A stretch of 64,000 nucleotides of DNA, taken from Leptospira borgpetersenii serovar Javanica (lineage in GTDB: Bacteria; Spirochaetota; Leptospiria; Leptospirales; Leptospiraceae). Position 1 is the stretch's first letter. The number at the start of each line of letters is the position of its first letter. Shown here piece after piece: positions 32,549-64,000 of this stretch. The translations under genes were made by a program, and so were the position numbers. Below the pieces are notes generated by a model. The model saw nothing but the letters and a program-made list of their open reading frames with translations. It made no database searches and had not been told where the DNA came from. The stretch is taken from contig NZ_QAJG01000012.1 of assembly GCF_003046425.1 (NCBI RefSeq), positions 1-64,000 on the forward strand, written 5' to 3'.

Positions 32549-33049
32549 TTGAGAATCATCGGAATCGATCCGGGTTCTCATCGAGCCGGTTATGCGGTTT
32601 TGGAAAAAACCGCCTCTAAAATTCGCATTTTGGCCTATGGAACCGTGGAGGTTCCTTCGGGAACTCCGAGTCCGAATAATCTTTTGGTATTGCGGAAGGG
32701 ACTTACGGAAATTTTGAAAGAGTTCAAACCTTCCATCGCTTCGGTTGAGGAAATGTTTTTTGCGAAAAATAAAAAGACCGCATCAAGAGTATTCGAGTCA
32801 AGGGGAGTTCTGTTAGTTACTTTAGCGGAAATGAATATTCAAATTCTGGAACCTACGGTTTCTCAGATTAAAAAAGGAACTACCGGAAGCGGAACCGCGG
32901 ACAAAAAACAAATCCGTCAAGCTTTAAAACTACTGCTCGATATTGATTTACTCAAAGGGCACGACGACTCTTGGGATGCCGTTGCCGCGGCCTATGTCGG
33001 TCTTTCGATGAGTTCCAGCCCTTTGTTTGCGGCGCGTTTTAAAGTTTAA
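32549..33049 (+). CDS. ruvC: Holliday junction resolvase RuvC
   Basis: 166 residues from TTG 32549, chosen because [19 protein letters not shown] aligns with the family N-terminus; a TTG at 32510 would add 13 hydrophobic residues of no known role. The four catalytic acids are visible: Asp in IGIDPG, Glu in SVEEMFF, and the two Asp in [14 protein letters not shown]. It cuts four-way junctions made by RuvAB during recombination repair. RuvA and RuvB are not in the window. It lies 100 bases downstream of yebC. Confidence 0.93.
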   Translation: MRIIGIDPGSHRAGYAVLEKTASKIRILAYGTVEVPSGTPSPNNLLVLRKGLTEILKEFKPSIASVEEMFFAKNKKTASRVFESRGVLLVTLAEMNIQILEPTVSQIKKGTTGSGTADKKQIRQALKLLLDIDLLKGHDDSWDAVAAAYVGLSMSSSPLFAARFKV

Positions 33050-33209
33050 CCGCGAGAAATGCCAATGAGCGACTGACCGCGCTTTTGGGATCCTTCTTAT
33101 TCCGAGATTCTTCTCAACTTGTGGGAACATTATGGCCTTTAGCGAGATTCTGAGTTGTACATCGATCCTTTGTGCGGGGATTTACAAGTTTAAAATCCAA
33201 CTGCGGCGG

Positions 33210-34127
<918 letters not shown>

Positions 34128-34324
34128 AGAGTTGCTCCCGGTTGAATCCGGATTTAAGCATGATTTTCCTTATTGTCACGACTTGAAAATCAAAAAAAGA
34201 AGTGAAACCTTTTCTGGGAAATCAAAAGTATTTTTCGAAATTATTCCATAGTGAAGATTCACAAAACTGCTTCAATCGACTGTTTCCGGAAAATAGAAGC
34301 AGATAAAGAATTCATTTTCAAACT

Positions 34325-34825
<501 letters not shown>

Positions 34826-35001
34826 ACGTAAAAATTCGTTTTCGGTCGGAATAGGTTACTGAAAAAAACGGATTAAAAACAAAGCGTGTTTTTTTAAAAA
34901 TACGATCGTGCGTTGTTTTAGTATGGTCGAGTAGCTAGCGATAACTCGAACTGATTTATACACTGGAGAATAGGAATCGGTGCCACCGATCGGTTTGACA
35001 A

Positions 35002-35072
35002 GAGCCGAATGAAGTGAGAGTTTCACGTACTGCTCCGTGAGAGCGCATGAGGAAAGTTCTCATGTGCTCTCG
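35002..35072 (+). ncRNA. Group II intron 3' relic (domains V and VI)
   Basis: 35002-35035 is exactly 34 bases and folds as a group II intron domain V: GAGC/GCTC base stem containing the AGC triad, a lower helix with two mismatches, a two-base CG bulge on the 3' side, an upper stem ATGAAGT/GTTTCAC and a GAGA tetraloop. Three bases later 35039-35071 forms a strong hairpin, GAGAGCGCATGAG and CTCATGTGCTCTC, in the place of domain VI. No reverse transcriptase gene lies upstream (34860-35000 is non-coding), so this is a remnant. It lies 20 bases from the 3' end of the WGR-LRR gene. Confidence 0.6.
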
Positions 35073-35091
35073 ACCGTATTTGTGCGTTTTT

Positions 35092-36900
<1,809 letters not shown>

Positions 36901-37164
36901 TCAGAACACTGTTTTTTGTTTAGATAGATGGACAATCGAATTATTCGATGAATTGAATTTGAAATTTAAGTGATCTGAATTATTAGAGTTGTTGAAAAAT
37001 TAATTCTTCATCTGTTTTTGTTTTATGAAAACGGTCGATTGAAGTAGTTTTGTTAAACTGAATTATGGAATTTTTCAATAACTCTAATATGAATTCGATA
37101 TAAAAAAGTTTGGGTTTTTAGTCTCGGATTGAAAATCGGATTCTACGTTATGAGATGATTCACG

Positions 37165-37779
<615 letters not shown>

Positions 37780-37805
37780 ACGATAATTCTATAAGATTCA
37801 GTCTT

Positions 37806-37836
<31 letters not shown>

Positions 37837-37847
37837 GAAGATAAGAA

Positions 37848-37879
<32 letters not shown>

Positions 37880-37998
37880 TGATCTAAATTTAACTCGGTT
37901 TAAACTAGGGTTAGAATTTTCTAAAGGGCACACGGAGGGGAATGCTATTTCGCTCCCTACGGGTCGCGAAGTTCCAAATACTGGAACAACCAAAGATA

Positions 37999-38871
<873 letters not shown>

Positions 38872-38902
38872 ATATTTTATTGGTTATTAAGAATTTGAAG
38901 TT

Positions 38903-40240
<1,338 letters not shown>

Positions 40241-40301
40241 TTAGAATTTTAGGTTTTTCTAAAATTCAGATTAGTTTCCTGTTTTTCTAAAGTAGGAATA
40301 A

Positions 40302-40341
40302 AAATTCAAAAGCCTCGGTTTTGGCCGGGGTTTTTGAATTT
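40302..40341 (+). terminator. Intrinsic terminator after the thiolase
   Basis: AAATTCAAAAGCCTCGG pairs with CCGGGGTTTTTGAATTT across a short loop with two or three imperfect pairs, and the following TTTATTTTTC gives a T-rich tail. It lies 62 bases past the thiolase stop. Confidence 0.65.
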
Positions 40342-40382
40342 ATTTTTCTGACTCTTTGTATCCGTTTTACACTCCATTTGAG

Positions 40383-40720
<338 letters not shown>

Positions 40721-40818
40721 TCAATTTTCCATCATTTTCGGGAATCGATTGAATTTCGATTCGTTTGAGAAACGTCATTTACACAAAATCGTTGGCAACA
40801 CCTGGTTACAATGTCACG

Positions 40819-41400
40819 TTAGAGAATTCCATTTTCTTTCAGGGTTTTTTCGGAGAATCCTGTAATTTCTAAAACGGTCTTTAGATCAATCCCCTCTTCA
40901 GCATTTTACCGGCATCTTCCAATTTACCTTTCTCAACACCTTGTTTAATGCCTTTCTCGATGCCTCTTTCAATCCCTTGCTGTACTCCTTTCTCAATCCC
41001 TTCTGAAATGAGTCTCTCCGCTGTAGTCATCGTTAGTTCCTTGTATTGTTCCAATTTTGATCTTTCCAAAACTCTTTTGAGTTCCGTAGGTTTTAAATCA
41101 CGGGCCCAATAAATATACAACAACAGTTTCCGCAGGATTGCAACCCTTTTCGATTCTTCCTCGATTTCAAGTAATAGGGAAAATAACCCCGGCAGGTGAG
41201 AAGCGAATTCCAAATCCCCTTCCCGGATTTTTTGAACCACTCCCAGAGTGACTTGAAACGTGATACTTTCTAACTTCTTCTTCAATTCTATCCCTTTCAA
41301 ATCGAATCAGTCTATTTTAAAATCGGGAATGAAATCCTGAAACACGTCCGTTTCTTGTTTTGTTAATACAACTGATCCGAAAATCGATCTCCCAATTTCC
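40819..41400 (-). pseudogene. Remnant of an Rpn-family recombination-promoting nuclease
   Basis: The open part (40881-41300) carries [39 protein letters not shown], and the ring of G-I-E-K-G repeats typical of Rpn C-termini. A one-base shift near 40890 separates it from the proper end, [17 protein letters not shown], which runs to TAA 40819. Upstream, F-G-S-V-V-L-T-K-Q-E-T-D-V-F-Q-D-F-I-P-D-F-K-I-D leads into an in-frame TGA before the open part. The N-terminal PD-(D/E)XK nuclease is gone; a repeat module takes over at about 41402. Confidence 0.75.
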
Positions 41401-41401
41401 A

Positions 41402-41820
41402 TTCAGAGGACTGAGGACAGACGAACTCGCTTTGCTCGTTCTAGACAGAGGACAGAAACGGGAGAGTTATTGCATCGCGGTTTTAGAATGCAGTTTGTGG
41501 AGATAAAAAAGAGAACAAAGGAAACTGCATTAGCAAAACGAACTGCTTTTCGCGTTCAGAGGACAGAAACGGGAATGTCTTGTTTCGTTTTTGGATTTGA
41601 ATATCGATTCTTTGTTTCTTCGATCAAGGCTTAAAAATCCCGTCCTAAAACAAGTCGCGTCAATAGATTGTGTGAGTTCGACGTAATGAATGCGAAAGCG
41701 ATCATTGTGCTTCGATCCTTAGATTCGTATGATTCTTGAACATAAGACAGTTCCGAATGGATACTTTTGATTCGACGGAGCCAAGAAGGCTGGCGGAGAA
41801 AACGAAAGTATCTCGCTCCC
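41402..41820 (-). repeat. Repeat modules between the Rpn relic and the IS relic
   Basis: 41402-41550 is an inverted relative of 4270-4430 and 52270-52375 (CAGAGGACTGAGGACAG, CGGGAGAGTTATTGCATC, TTTAGAATGCAGTTTG). 41715-41820 is the inverted copy of the repeat at 99-206. Around 41660 lies a GTGAGTTCGACGTAATGAATGCG end like those of family B. No gene is present. Confidence 0.6.
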
Positions 41821-41823
41821 TAA

Positions 41824-42970
41824 CATAACCTTACCCACAAGTTATGTATTGATAAGTAATTTAAACATAAAGCAGATCTCCATAACTCTCATAAGGCCTT
41901 TAAAAATTACAATGGGTCCAGGAGGATCGTCGGACTTACGAGCCAAGTGACCACCAATTTGGCAATCTGGCTCAAAACTGTATCCAAATCAGGTTCTTTC
42001 TTAGGCGGTTTCGGAGTTTCAAAAATTCTACAATAAATACCTTTCCATTCAAAAGATTCGAATAAGATAGACACTTTTAAACCGGGGATATTTCTACCTA
42101 AGAATGTTAACATCATAACTCTCCACGCAACGATAGCGTAGACTGCAATATAAGTTTTGAATCGATCTTCAAATTTAAATTGAGTTGATTCAATATTACA
42201 TCCTGTTTTTTAAACCTTGAAGAATATTTCGATACCCCAATGGCTTTTGTAATATGCGATTATTCTTTTGCATCATCTGCGTTGTGAATAGGAATTGTGT
42301 TAGAAATCTCCAATTGATAGATTCTTCCTTGGGTCTGTCTACTTTAGTTGCGGTTAACGCATTCGTATCAATATTTTCTAATTTCTCGTATTGAGGGGAT
42401 TTTATCGTTAGCTTTTCAAATCGAAGTTCAATTGTTGCTTCTTTTCCTTTCTTCCTTGGCACAGTATCGTATATGTGTACAGGTTTCAAAGTTTCAAGAT
42501 AGGACCAAGAACAGCTTCTATAAGGGAATTCCATCAGGCGTAAACGCTATTGATGGATGCAAAAGAAGACCCTGATTGTATTCCGAGTTCATTGGTCCCA
42601 AACCTTCAACGTGATCCCTTTTTCTATAATAGACTTCCGTTGTGTCATTTAATACCAATGCTGTTTCTTGTTTTTGAATTCGTTTCTTTGTGGATTGGCG
42701 ATGAGGAGAAAGTATCTTATCAGAAGATACTTTTGGATTTGAAAAAAACGATACGCCCCCTTGGTGCCTGCCCAATTGCCAAATATGTCGGGCAAACTGG
42801 TTCCACCTCGCTTTGTCATTACATTTACAATTTTCTTAAGTCGTTTATCTAATCTTTTATCTCCTAAGTTCAATGATACATATTCTTCTTCCACCCAATC
42901 TAATTCCGTTCCGAGTGTACTACTCAAATGTTGAGTGTTCATTGGGCTACCCTTTGTGGGTAAGGTTATG
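41824..42970 (-). mobile_element. Degenerate IS4-family (Tn5-like) insertion sequence
   Basis: The left end CATAACCTTACCCACAA and right end TTGTGGGTAAGGTTATG are perfect terminal inverted repeats. A minus-strand transposase is broken into at least four frames. 42649-42942 holds the N-terminal DNA-binding domain (WVEEEYVSLNLGDKRLDKRL, GNWAGTKGAYRFF). 42196-42775 holds middle fragments (IELRFEKLTIKSPQ). 41907-42116 holds the dimerisation end (LTFLGRNIPGLKVSILFESF, EWKGIYC). The 1.15-kb span is short for a Tn5-type element, so an internal deletion is likely. It cannot transpose by itself. Confidence 0.85.
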
Positions 42971-43078
42971 GGCTCCCTTTTATGGTCTCATGTAAAAAAA
43001 TTGCGGAAGGGCTTGATACAAAATACATAGAAGAGCGCGGCACTTTAGTTTTCTACTTTACCATAAAGATCAAGCTGC

Positions 43079-43111
43079 AAGGTTCTGTCCCAGTTTTGGG
43101 GACAGAACCTT
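43079..43111 (-). terminator. Hairpin at the 3' end of the ccm operon (dispersed repeat)
   Basis: AAGGTTCTGTCCC and GGGACAGAACCTT pair around a short loop, three bases beyond the stop at 43114. It may terminate the minus-strand operon, but the same hairpin with 11 bases of flank occurs inverted at 12402-12432, so it is also a mobile-looking repeat. Confidence 0.5.
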
Positions 43112-43113
43112 AT

Positions 43114-46956
<3,843 letters not shown>

Positions 46957-46976
46957 ATTAAAAAAACGTAATCCTT

Positions 46977-47372
<396 letters not shown>

Positions 47373-47472
47373 CGTAAAAGTTCCGATTGTTTGCGTTTTA
47401 GACCATAAAAGTGCAACGGATGGTGGGAGAAAAGTGGAAATATCCCGGTTTTCTTTCGTTCCAATCGGGGAT

Positions 47473-48294
<822 letters not shown>

Positions 48295-48657
48295 GTGTAA
48301 TCGGACTGGAAGTTCCGTTCTCCTTATTTTTTAAGACAAAGTTACTTGTTAAAAGGAAATACTATGATTAGAGGGAACTTCTATAAAATCCAAAAATGAA
48401 GATTCTAAAATTGAATTCTAGATGAAATCACCGTTTTCGAAGTGATCGTCCGATAAAAAATTCATTTTATAGAGGCCCCTAAATTTAAAAATTACGATCG
48501 GTCTTAAAAGTCGAGTCTTCTTTTTGTTTTTGAATGAGAGGGGACGCGACTTGTAAATTTACGTACGACATACGTCTTGAATTATTTTTTCAAGCCTCGT
48601 TTTTTAAAAACAATTCAAAGATGCAGAGCATAAGATCTGTTTTAAAAGTCATATCGA
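48295..48657. other. Gap with no recognised feature
   Basis: AT-rich DNA between two minus-strand genes. It should hold the promoter of the DUF218 gene near its left end. I see no hairpin, repeat or frame worth naming. Confidence 0.4.
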
Positions 48658-49026
<369 letters not shown>

Positions 49027-49034
49027 GAGATCTC

Positions 49035-51368
<2,334 letters not shown>

Positions 51369-51424
51369 GCCGAACCTCCTGGACAAAAAATCCATTCAAT
51401 CAAATAAAATCGGAAAAAAATGAT

Positions 51425-51751
51425 TTAAGAGATGGAAATTGAAAAAGGAGGTGCTCGACCGAGCTGGATTTGAACGAAATTAGAAAGAGGAATAAGAACT
51501 TTGGAAGGAACTAATTTTTCTTTTTGAAAAATCGAAAAAAAATTCTGAGTTAGGAAACTCGGATTCCAGATAGAATGTGTTTCTCTTTGGAACCGACAGA
51601 TCGGACAAGCGGGAGACTGTTTAGAATCTTGATATGCGGAGTAAGATGATTGAGAAAAGGTTCGAGTCTCTTTTTCTGCGTGAATATGAAACCCCGTTCC
51701 CACGAAAAGAACAAGCGCAAGAAATCCGGATTTGAGACTTTTAGCAGTCAT
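51425..51751 (-). CDS. Small exported protein with a CPIC motif, upstream of the TonB receptor
   Basis: 108 residues with a signal peptide (SLKSGFLALVLFVGTGFHIHA). The mature part has SPACPICRF and ends LGRAPPFSISIS. This layout, a single CxxC and a C-terminal (R)APP motif, resembles DUF2946-like proteins that sit by metal-related receptors, but I hold that only loosely. It is 57 bases upstream of the receptor gene, so it is probably the first gene of a three-gene operon. Confidence 0.65.
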   Translation of the reverse strand: MTAKSLKSGFLALVLFVGTGFHIHAEKETRTFSQSSYSAYQDSKQSPACPICRFQRETHSIWNPSFLTQNFFSIFQKEKLVPSKVLIPLSNFVQIQLGRAPPFSISIS

Positions 51752-51965
51752 TTTATATTATTTGCTGGCTATGATCCAATGTGAATAAGAGTATTTAAAA
51801 TGTAAAATCATAAATGAAAAATTAAGATTTCGGTTTAAAAGTTTTTAAGTATTGATAATGTAATTCTCTTTAAGAAACGTCATTTACGCAATATTGCTGA
51901 TAACGTCTGAAAATTTGATATTTTCATTTTGTAATCAATTCATACAATTTGTACTACTAGACGAA

Positions 51966-52106
51966 CGGGAATTCGATATAAAAAAGTTCGGGCAACCACT
52001 CGCAAGTTTCATAACTAAAATGGTTCGCGAGCTGAAACTAAAGTGCTGTTTTTGTGGGTTGTAGTATAATAATTGTTTTTTCATTTGTTACGCCGAACTC
52101 ACGTTA

Positions 52107-52107
<1 letters not shown>
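51966..52107. repeat. 142-bp element with terminal inverted repeats, family B
   Basis: GGGAATTCGATATAA (left) and TTACGCCGAACTCACGTTAT (right) are inverted ends of the family. Inside are AAAAAGTTCGGGC and GAAACTAAAGTGCT, shared with 12384-12666. Confidence 0.65.
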
Positions 52108-53330
<1,223 letters not shown>

Positions 53331-53333
53331 AAT

Positions 53334-53366
<33 letters not shown>

Positions 53367-53404
53367 CGATGGACTGGTTTTGTAAAGCTGAAACCGGGGC
53401 CTCT

Positions 53405-53791
<387 letters not shown>

Positions 53792-53804
53792 GGTTGATGG
53801 TTAG

Positions 53805-53878
53805 AAGGTATTTCAAAAATACTTTATCTTTGCTTAAAACGCCGATTCAAATCATTCTAAGATATTTTTGAGATACTT
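53805..53878 (+). repeat. 75-bp inverted-repeat element, left copy
   Basis: It starts AAGGTATTTCAAAAATACTT and ends GATATTTTTGAGATACTT, so each copy has its own short terminal inverted repeats. It is the near-exact reverse complement of 55099-55173, and the two copies bracket the NHL-repeat gene. Confidence 0.8.
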
Positions 53879-53901
53879 TCCGGTATTCTCATGACCATGA
53901 T

Positions 53902-54978
<1,077 letters not shown>

Positions 54979-55098
54979 GAGGCGATTTTTCTTTGGAATG
55001 AATCTAGAAACGATACATGTTTCAGAATGAATAGACGAAAAAAATCTGGTAAAAAATTCCAAAAACCGAAATGAAATTTTCAAAAAAAATGGAATTAG

Positions 55099-55173
55099 AA
55101 GCTATCTCAAAAATATCTTAGAATGATTGGAGTCGGCGTTTTAAGAGAAAATAAAGTATTTTTGAGATAGCTT
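55099..55173 (-). repeat. 75-bp inverted-repeat element, right copy
   Basis: AAGCTATCTCAAAAATATCTT at one end and AAAGTATTTTTGAGATAGCTT at the other form the element's own inverted ends. Over the whole length it matches the reverse complement of 53805-53878 with a few mismatches. Confidence 0.8.
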
Positions 55174-55227
55174 CAGCAACTCGAAAGTTTTCCCATTATG
55201 AATTTTTGGATTCTCAAGAATGAAAAT

Positions 55228-55264
<37 letters not shown>

Positions 55265-55298
55265 AGGAAAAGATTCTTTTTGAAGAGGTTTTGATTCG

Positions 55299-56471
<1,173 letters not shown>

Positions 56472-56530
56472 TTTCGTCTGAAAACGTTTAGGACATTGAA
56501 ATATTTCCAAAATTGAAATCTCTAAATACT

Positions 56531-56550
56531 AAAAACAGAACGTTCGTTCT
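56531..56550. promoter_or_regulatory. Second copy of the putative TetR operator core
   Basis: The 20 bases from 56531 are identical to 37849-37868 within the 30-bp palindrome beside the TetR gene. Here the right arm is shorter: AGAACG-TT-CGTTCT is the symmetric core. It lies about 200 bases upstream of the acyl-CoA dehydrogenase start and 60 bases after the CoA-transferase stop. Confidence 0.65.
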
Positions 56551-56697
56551 TTGAGATTGAAAAGAATGGCATATTTGAAGCTGATTTTTGAAGGGAATGA
56601 ATTTTGAATAAAAAGCTTTCAATGTAAAATGAATAAAAAAGAAAAAAACGAGTGAAGCGCCGATTTTTTCTCCCGTATTTTGATTTGATCTAATCAT

Positions 56698-56728
<31 letters not shown>

Positions 56729-56747
56729 CGTAAGAAGGGAAAAACCG

Positions 56748-57926
<1,179 letters not shown>

Positions 57927-58005
57927 TAAAAATGCGTTCTTACACTATGGGACGTGTTTAGAAATTACGGGGATTAGAAAAAAGTTTTCGAGAACCGTGA
58001 CTGAA

Positions 58006-58040
58006 TTAAAAGGCGTTCGACATTGGTCGGCGCCTTTTTT
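58006..58040 (+). terminator. Intrinsic terminator after the acyl-CoA dehydrogenase
   Basis: AAAAGGCG pairs with CGCCTTTT, and an inner CGAC/GTCG stem lengthens it. A run of six T follows. It lies about 95 bases past the stop. Confidence 0.7.
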
Positions 58041-58141
58041 ATTACGATTTTGAGTCTTTGAAGCGGAAGTTATCAATATTCACATCCAAAATGTTAAGTG
58101 ATTTCAATGGGCATTGTGTTTTAATGTGAATTCGATATCAG

Positions 58142-58282
<141 letters not shown>

Positions 58283-58540
58283 CAAGGATTCATAAAGAGC
58301 GAAGATGCTTTCGTTTCCTTCGCGGTCTTTTTGACTCCGTCGATTAAGAATATCATACTCGGAACTGCCTTATGTTCAAGAATCATATTAATCTAAGGAT
58401 CGCTTCCGCAGGCTTGGTACGTGCGGAGAAGTAAGTTTGGGCGAATTTCTAGCAAATCTCATAATATGTAATTAAAATTGTTTTCGATTCGAATTGACAG
58501 CGTGATCTTTCATTCGAACCATTGACCCAGGATGGTCCAT

Positions 58541-59491
<951 letters not shown>

Positions 59492-59756
59492 AAGAATTTC
59501 CGTTCGTTGTAAACTTGTCATACTTCGAGCCGATAGTTTTTTCTTCTTTCGACTTTTAGTCTTAATCCGGGCATAAATACTACTGGTTTAAAACTTAGAA
59601 ATTTGCCCCAAAACCTTGGTAGAAGTATCATCGCGATTTTTTCACAAAACGAAGAAATTCCTCATTCTGAACTTTTCAACGATTCTAATGAAATAAGAGA
59701 AAATATCTTCGAAGTGAATTGTGTGGGATTTAGTAAAAAAAGAGGTGTGTAAAAAA

Positions 59757-59778
59757 AGGCTCTCAAAGAAGAGAGCCT
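59757..59778 (-). terminator. Intrinsic terminator of ompL1
   Basis: AGGCTCTC and GAGAGCCT pair around AAAGAA. On the minus strand the stem is followed by TTTTTTT. It lies about 32 bases past the ompL1 stop. Confidence 0.8.
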
Positions 59779-59809
59779 CTTGGAAATGGAATTTTATAAA
59801 TTCTATTTT

Positions 59810-60785
<976 letters not shown>

Positions 60786-60798
60786 ACTCACGATTCAG

Positions 60799-60831
<33 letters not shown>

Positions 60832-60840
60832 ATTCGGTTT

Positions 60841-60903
<63 letters not shown>

Positions 60904-60971
60904 AAAAAGGCTGAAAAGTTCCTAAAATTCTTAAGGTGGGAGTAAAAATTTTTCTCATTTTATAACAATTG

Positions 60972-61262
60972 TTATGTACTGGCTTGAGATTTGTAAGTTG
61001 TTGTTGCGACGAAAATTTTTTTATCAATCTTTTGAGTGATTCCGAAAATTTCTATTTTATATTTTGATTTTAAAAAGAGGTAGTGGGATTTTCGGAACAT
61101 ATTTTGTGCCAAACGACCCGGATTGTTTTTCAAAGAATTTGAATACGATAACTTAAATTCGAGTCTAAGCAATTTTTCCACACATTCATCTTTTCCTAAA
61201 AATAAAATGTGGAAACTCTCCGTATTTGTTTTAGAGCTTACTACTTGGATGTATAAAAACAA
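60972..61262 (-). CDS. Hypothetical protein
   Basis: 96 residues with a strand-rich, basic C-terminus (HYLFLKSKYKIEIFGITQ, then FVATTTYKSQ). There is no signal peptide, no clear ribosome-binding site and no family I know. It lies upstream of ompL1 on the same strand, with a gap of about 200 bases. It could be a chance frame. Confidence 0.3.
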   Translation of the reverse strand: MFLYIQVVSSKTNTESFHILFLGKDECVEKLLRLEFKLSYSNSLKNNPGRLAQNMFRKSHYLFLKSKYKIEIFGITQKIDKKIFVATTTYKSQAST

Positions 61263-61579
61263 TACTGTGATAAACTGGTTTCAAAAATTAAAACGTTAGA
61301 TCCCTTTCAAAAAGCCAACAATTCCCGGTTAAGCGCAATTTTTGAAAACTCCCTGTATCTTTGTAAAACCGCCCATTGATTTTTGATACTATCTTCATAC
61401 ATCCCAAGTAATATTTTGATTTTTGACGTTATACGTCTCCATAATAAACGACTTAACAATTCGGGGATTCACATTGACTGGCGACAACCAAATTCGTAAA
61501 TAAGTGCTTCCGATTTTGTGGGAGTTTTGTTTTCGCATAAGATCCTGTCTCGCGCCAATAGAAGCGAGACGGGTTTTTG

Positions 61580-61832
61580 CATAATGTTACCCACAAATTA
61601 AGAAGGCTTTTGGGATCATAAGGATCAAAAACTGATATTTTTCAAGTGTTCCGACAAGAATGAGGCTTTTTACTTGCAAGAAGTATGATTTTGTGGTAAA
61701 GAAAACCTCCCGAGTCTTCCCACCGCCTCTCCCCTCCACCCAAAATCAGGGTGGGGCGTAAGTTTCACAGAGGATTTGTAGTAATTCCGACAGATTTATC
61801 TTCAGATCCAAGTATTTGTGGGTAAGGTTATG
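61580..61832. mobile_element. 253-bp non-autonomous element with IS4-relic-type ends
   Basis: The left end CATAATGTTACCCACAAAT and right end ATTTGTGGGTAAGGTTATG are inverted repeats of the same sequence as the ends of the IS relic at 41824-42970. There is no coding frame inside. Its right 95 bases equal window positions 1-95. It looks like a MITE mobilised by the Tn5-like transposase. The broader gap 60773-62115 also holds the 61279-61415 repeat and a family B end (TTACGCCAAACTCACGTTAT) near 61871. Confidence 0.75.
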
Positions 61833-62073
61833 GGGTTTTTGGAGGCGCTATAAGTCGAACTCCGGTTTTATTACGCCAAACTCACGTTATGACAATGAAA
61901 AACAAAAAACTTTCCTTCGAAATGGGCAAAATAAGTTTCTAATGATTTGTCCGTAGAACTTGGAGGCTGTTTTTATGGAAACACGATAATCAGGCGAGTT
62001 GATTTCTGAAGGAACCTATTGTTCTATTTCTTTAAAAAAGAATAAAAAAATAAGAGCGAGAAATGTCAAAAGA

Positions 62074-62102
62074 TTCGGACCGAAAATAAAAATCGGCCCG
62101 AA
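62074..62102 (-). terminator. Hairpin after the second thiolase
   Basis: TTCGGACCGA and TCGGCCCGAA pair at nine of ten positions around an A-rich loop, 14 bases past the stop at 62116. On the minus strand the loop is T-rich but the tail has only a short T-run. Confidence 0.55.
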
Positions 62103-62115
62103 TGAAAAAAAGAAT

Positions 62116-63327
<1,212 letters not shown>

Positions 63328-63751
63328 TGTGTTACCTCGCTGCCGATTTTCTCTTAGGATTAAATTGAACAGCTGTTTAGTGATTTTGGATATTCCGGTT
63401 TCTATTTTTGAGAAGCCAAGGAGTTTGCAATTCTTTTTGCGGGAATTCTATGAGGAGGGAAACCAGTATTGAGCTTTTTCCCACCATTCTTCTCATACTA
63501 CCTGATAAGCAACTTTGTTCCGTTTCCGATGGATAAGTGTTCTCCCTTTTGATCGACTTATTTTAATTCTAAACTTGTCCTAAAATTCAAAATAAATCAA
63601 CCATAATCATTTTGGTAAATTTGCAATGAAACAAAGTGCTTCTCACGGATCGGTAGGTTCTTGAATGGATAAACCCAAAAGGAAACGAAAAACCTTTTTC
63701 ATATACTTTGATAATGATAGAGTGTTGGAAAACGAATTTTCCATCTGTTTA

Positions 63752-63910
63752 AGAACCCGTCTCAAAACCTTAGGAATGTGAGAGCTATTACAATTTTAAA
63801 CGACAGGAGAAAACCTTCAATACGACGGTTTCTGTGGGAACTCCCATGTTTTTTAAAAACTTGCCGGATCGTTTAAAGATATTTTCTTTAGGTTTTGAGA
63901 CAGACTCTTA
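63752..63910. repeat. 159-bp MITE-like element, family A
   Basis: Starts AAGAACCCGTCTCAAAACCT and ends AGGTTTTGAGACAGACTCTT. The interior is about 85-90 percent the same as 4440-4599 by eye. TTA borders both ends. The last bases of the window (near 63972) carry TTAACGTGAGTTCGGTATAA, the left end of a family B element that continues beyond it. Confidence 0.75.
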
Positions 63911-64000
63911 GTAATTTTTCTCTGTGCTTGTTAGAGGTCATATAGCAGTAATGATAATTCGAAATCTAATTAACGTGAGTTCGGTATAACAAATGCAAAT

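Noticed and set aside
63328..63420. Third copy of the TetR operator upstream of the second thiolase
   Set aside because: Only a short GAACAGCTGTT palindrome is present; it does not share the AGAACGTTCGTTCT core.

Overview
The window is chromosomal DNA from a spirochaete, almost certainly a pathogenic Leptospira. The best markers are an OmpL1 porin (59810-60772), a sphingomyelinase-like exoprotein (9768-11957), a WGR/leucine-rich-repeat protein, a spirochaete-type SPASM radical SAM protein, many lipoproteins with LxxC-like lipoboxes, and AT-rich intergenic DNA crowded with short degenerate repeats. I cannot fix the species. OmpL1 and the sphingomyelinase look close to, but not identical with, what I remember of L. 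interrogans and L. kirschneri.

Layout. 0-9.5 kb: repeats, a lipoprotein, a globin-like protein, a frameshifted TfoX-like gene, an alpha/beta hydrolase, glycerol kinase, a host-attachment (baeRF-like) gene behind a 63-bp tandem array, and thiM. 9.5-24 kb: a sphingomyelinase homologue, then the minus-strand cluster valS-purD-hypothetical-prfB, then a SpsF/SpsG fusion, spiro-SPASM radical SAM protein and SurA-like PPIase. 24-34 kb: a broken chemoreceptor, aspartokinase, a sodium/solute symporter, a Tll0287-type haem-site lipoprotein beside a decayed gene, yebC and ruvC. 34-40 kb: msrB, a group II intron 3' relic, the WGR-LRR gene, and a TetR regulator divergent from a thioesterase-thiolase pair. 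40-43 kb: a graveyard with an Rpn-family relic, an IS4/Tn5-like relic and repeat modules. 43-52 kb: a ccmE-ccmF-ccmH-ccmI-like cytochrome c maturation operon, a DUF218 protein, and a TonB-dependent receptor with two small Cys-containing partners. 52-64 kb: hydrolase, SMR/DMT-like transporter, NHL-repeat lipoprotein, CaiB-type CoA transferase, acyl-CoA dehydrogenase, a di-haem peroxidase gene interrupted by one amber codon, ompL1 and a second thiolase.

Themes. (1) Lipid catabolism: a 30-bp perfect palindrome beside the TetR gene recurs as an identical 20-bp stretch upstream of the acyl-CoA dehydrogenase, 18.7 kb away, which suggests one fatty-acid regulon. (2) Gene decay: at least six genes carry frameshifts or stops (TfoX-like, chemoreceptor, 30.3-kb lipoprotein-like gene, Rpn, IS transposase, di-haem peroxidase). 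(3) Repeats: several families of 75-280 bp elements with terminal inverted repeats, plus tandem arrays, fill most gaps between genes.
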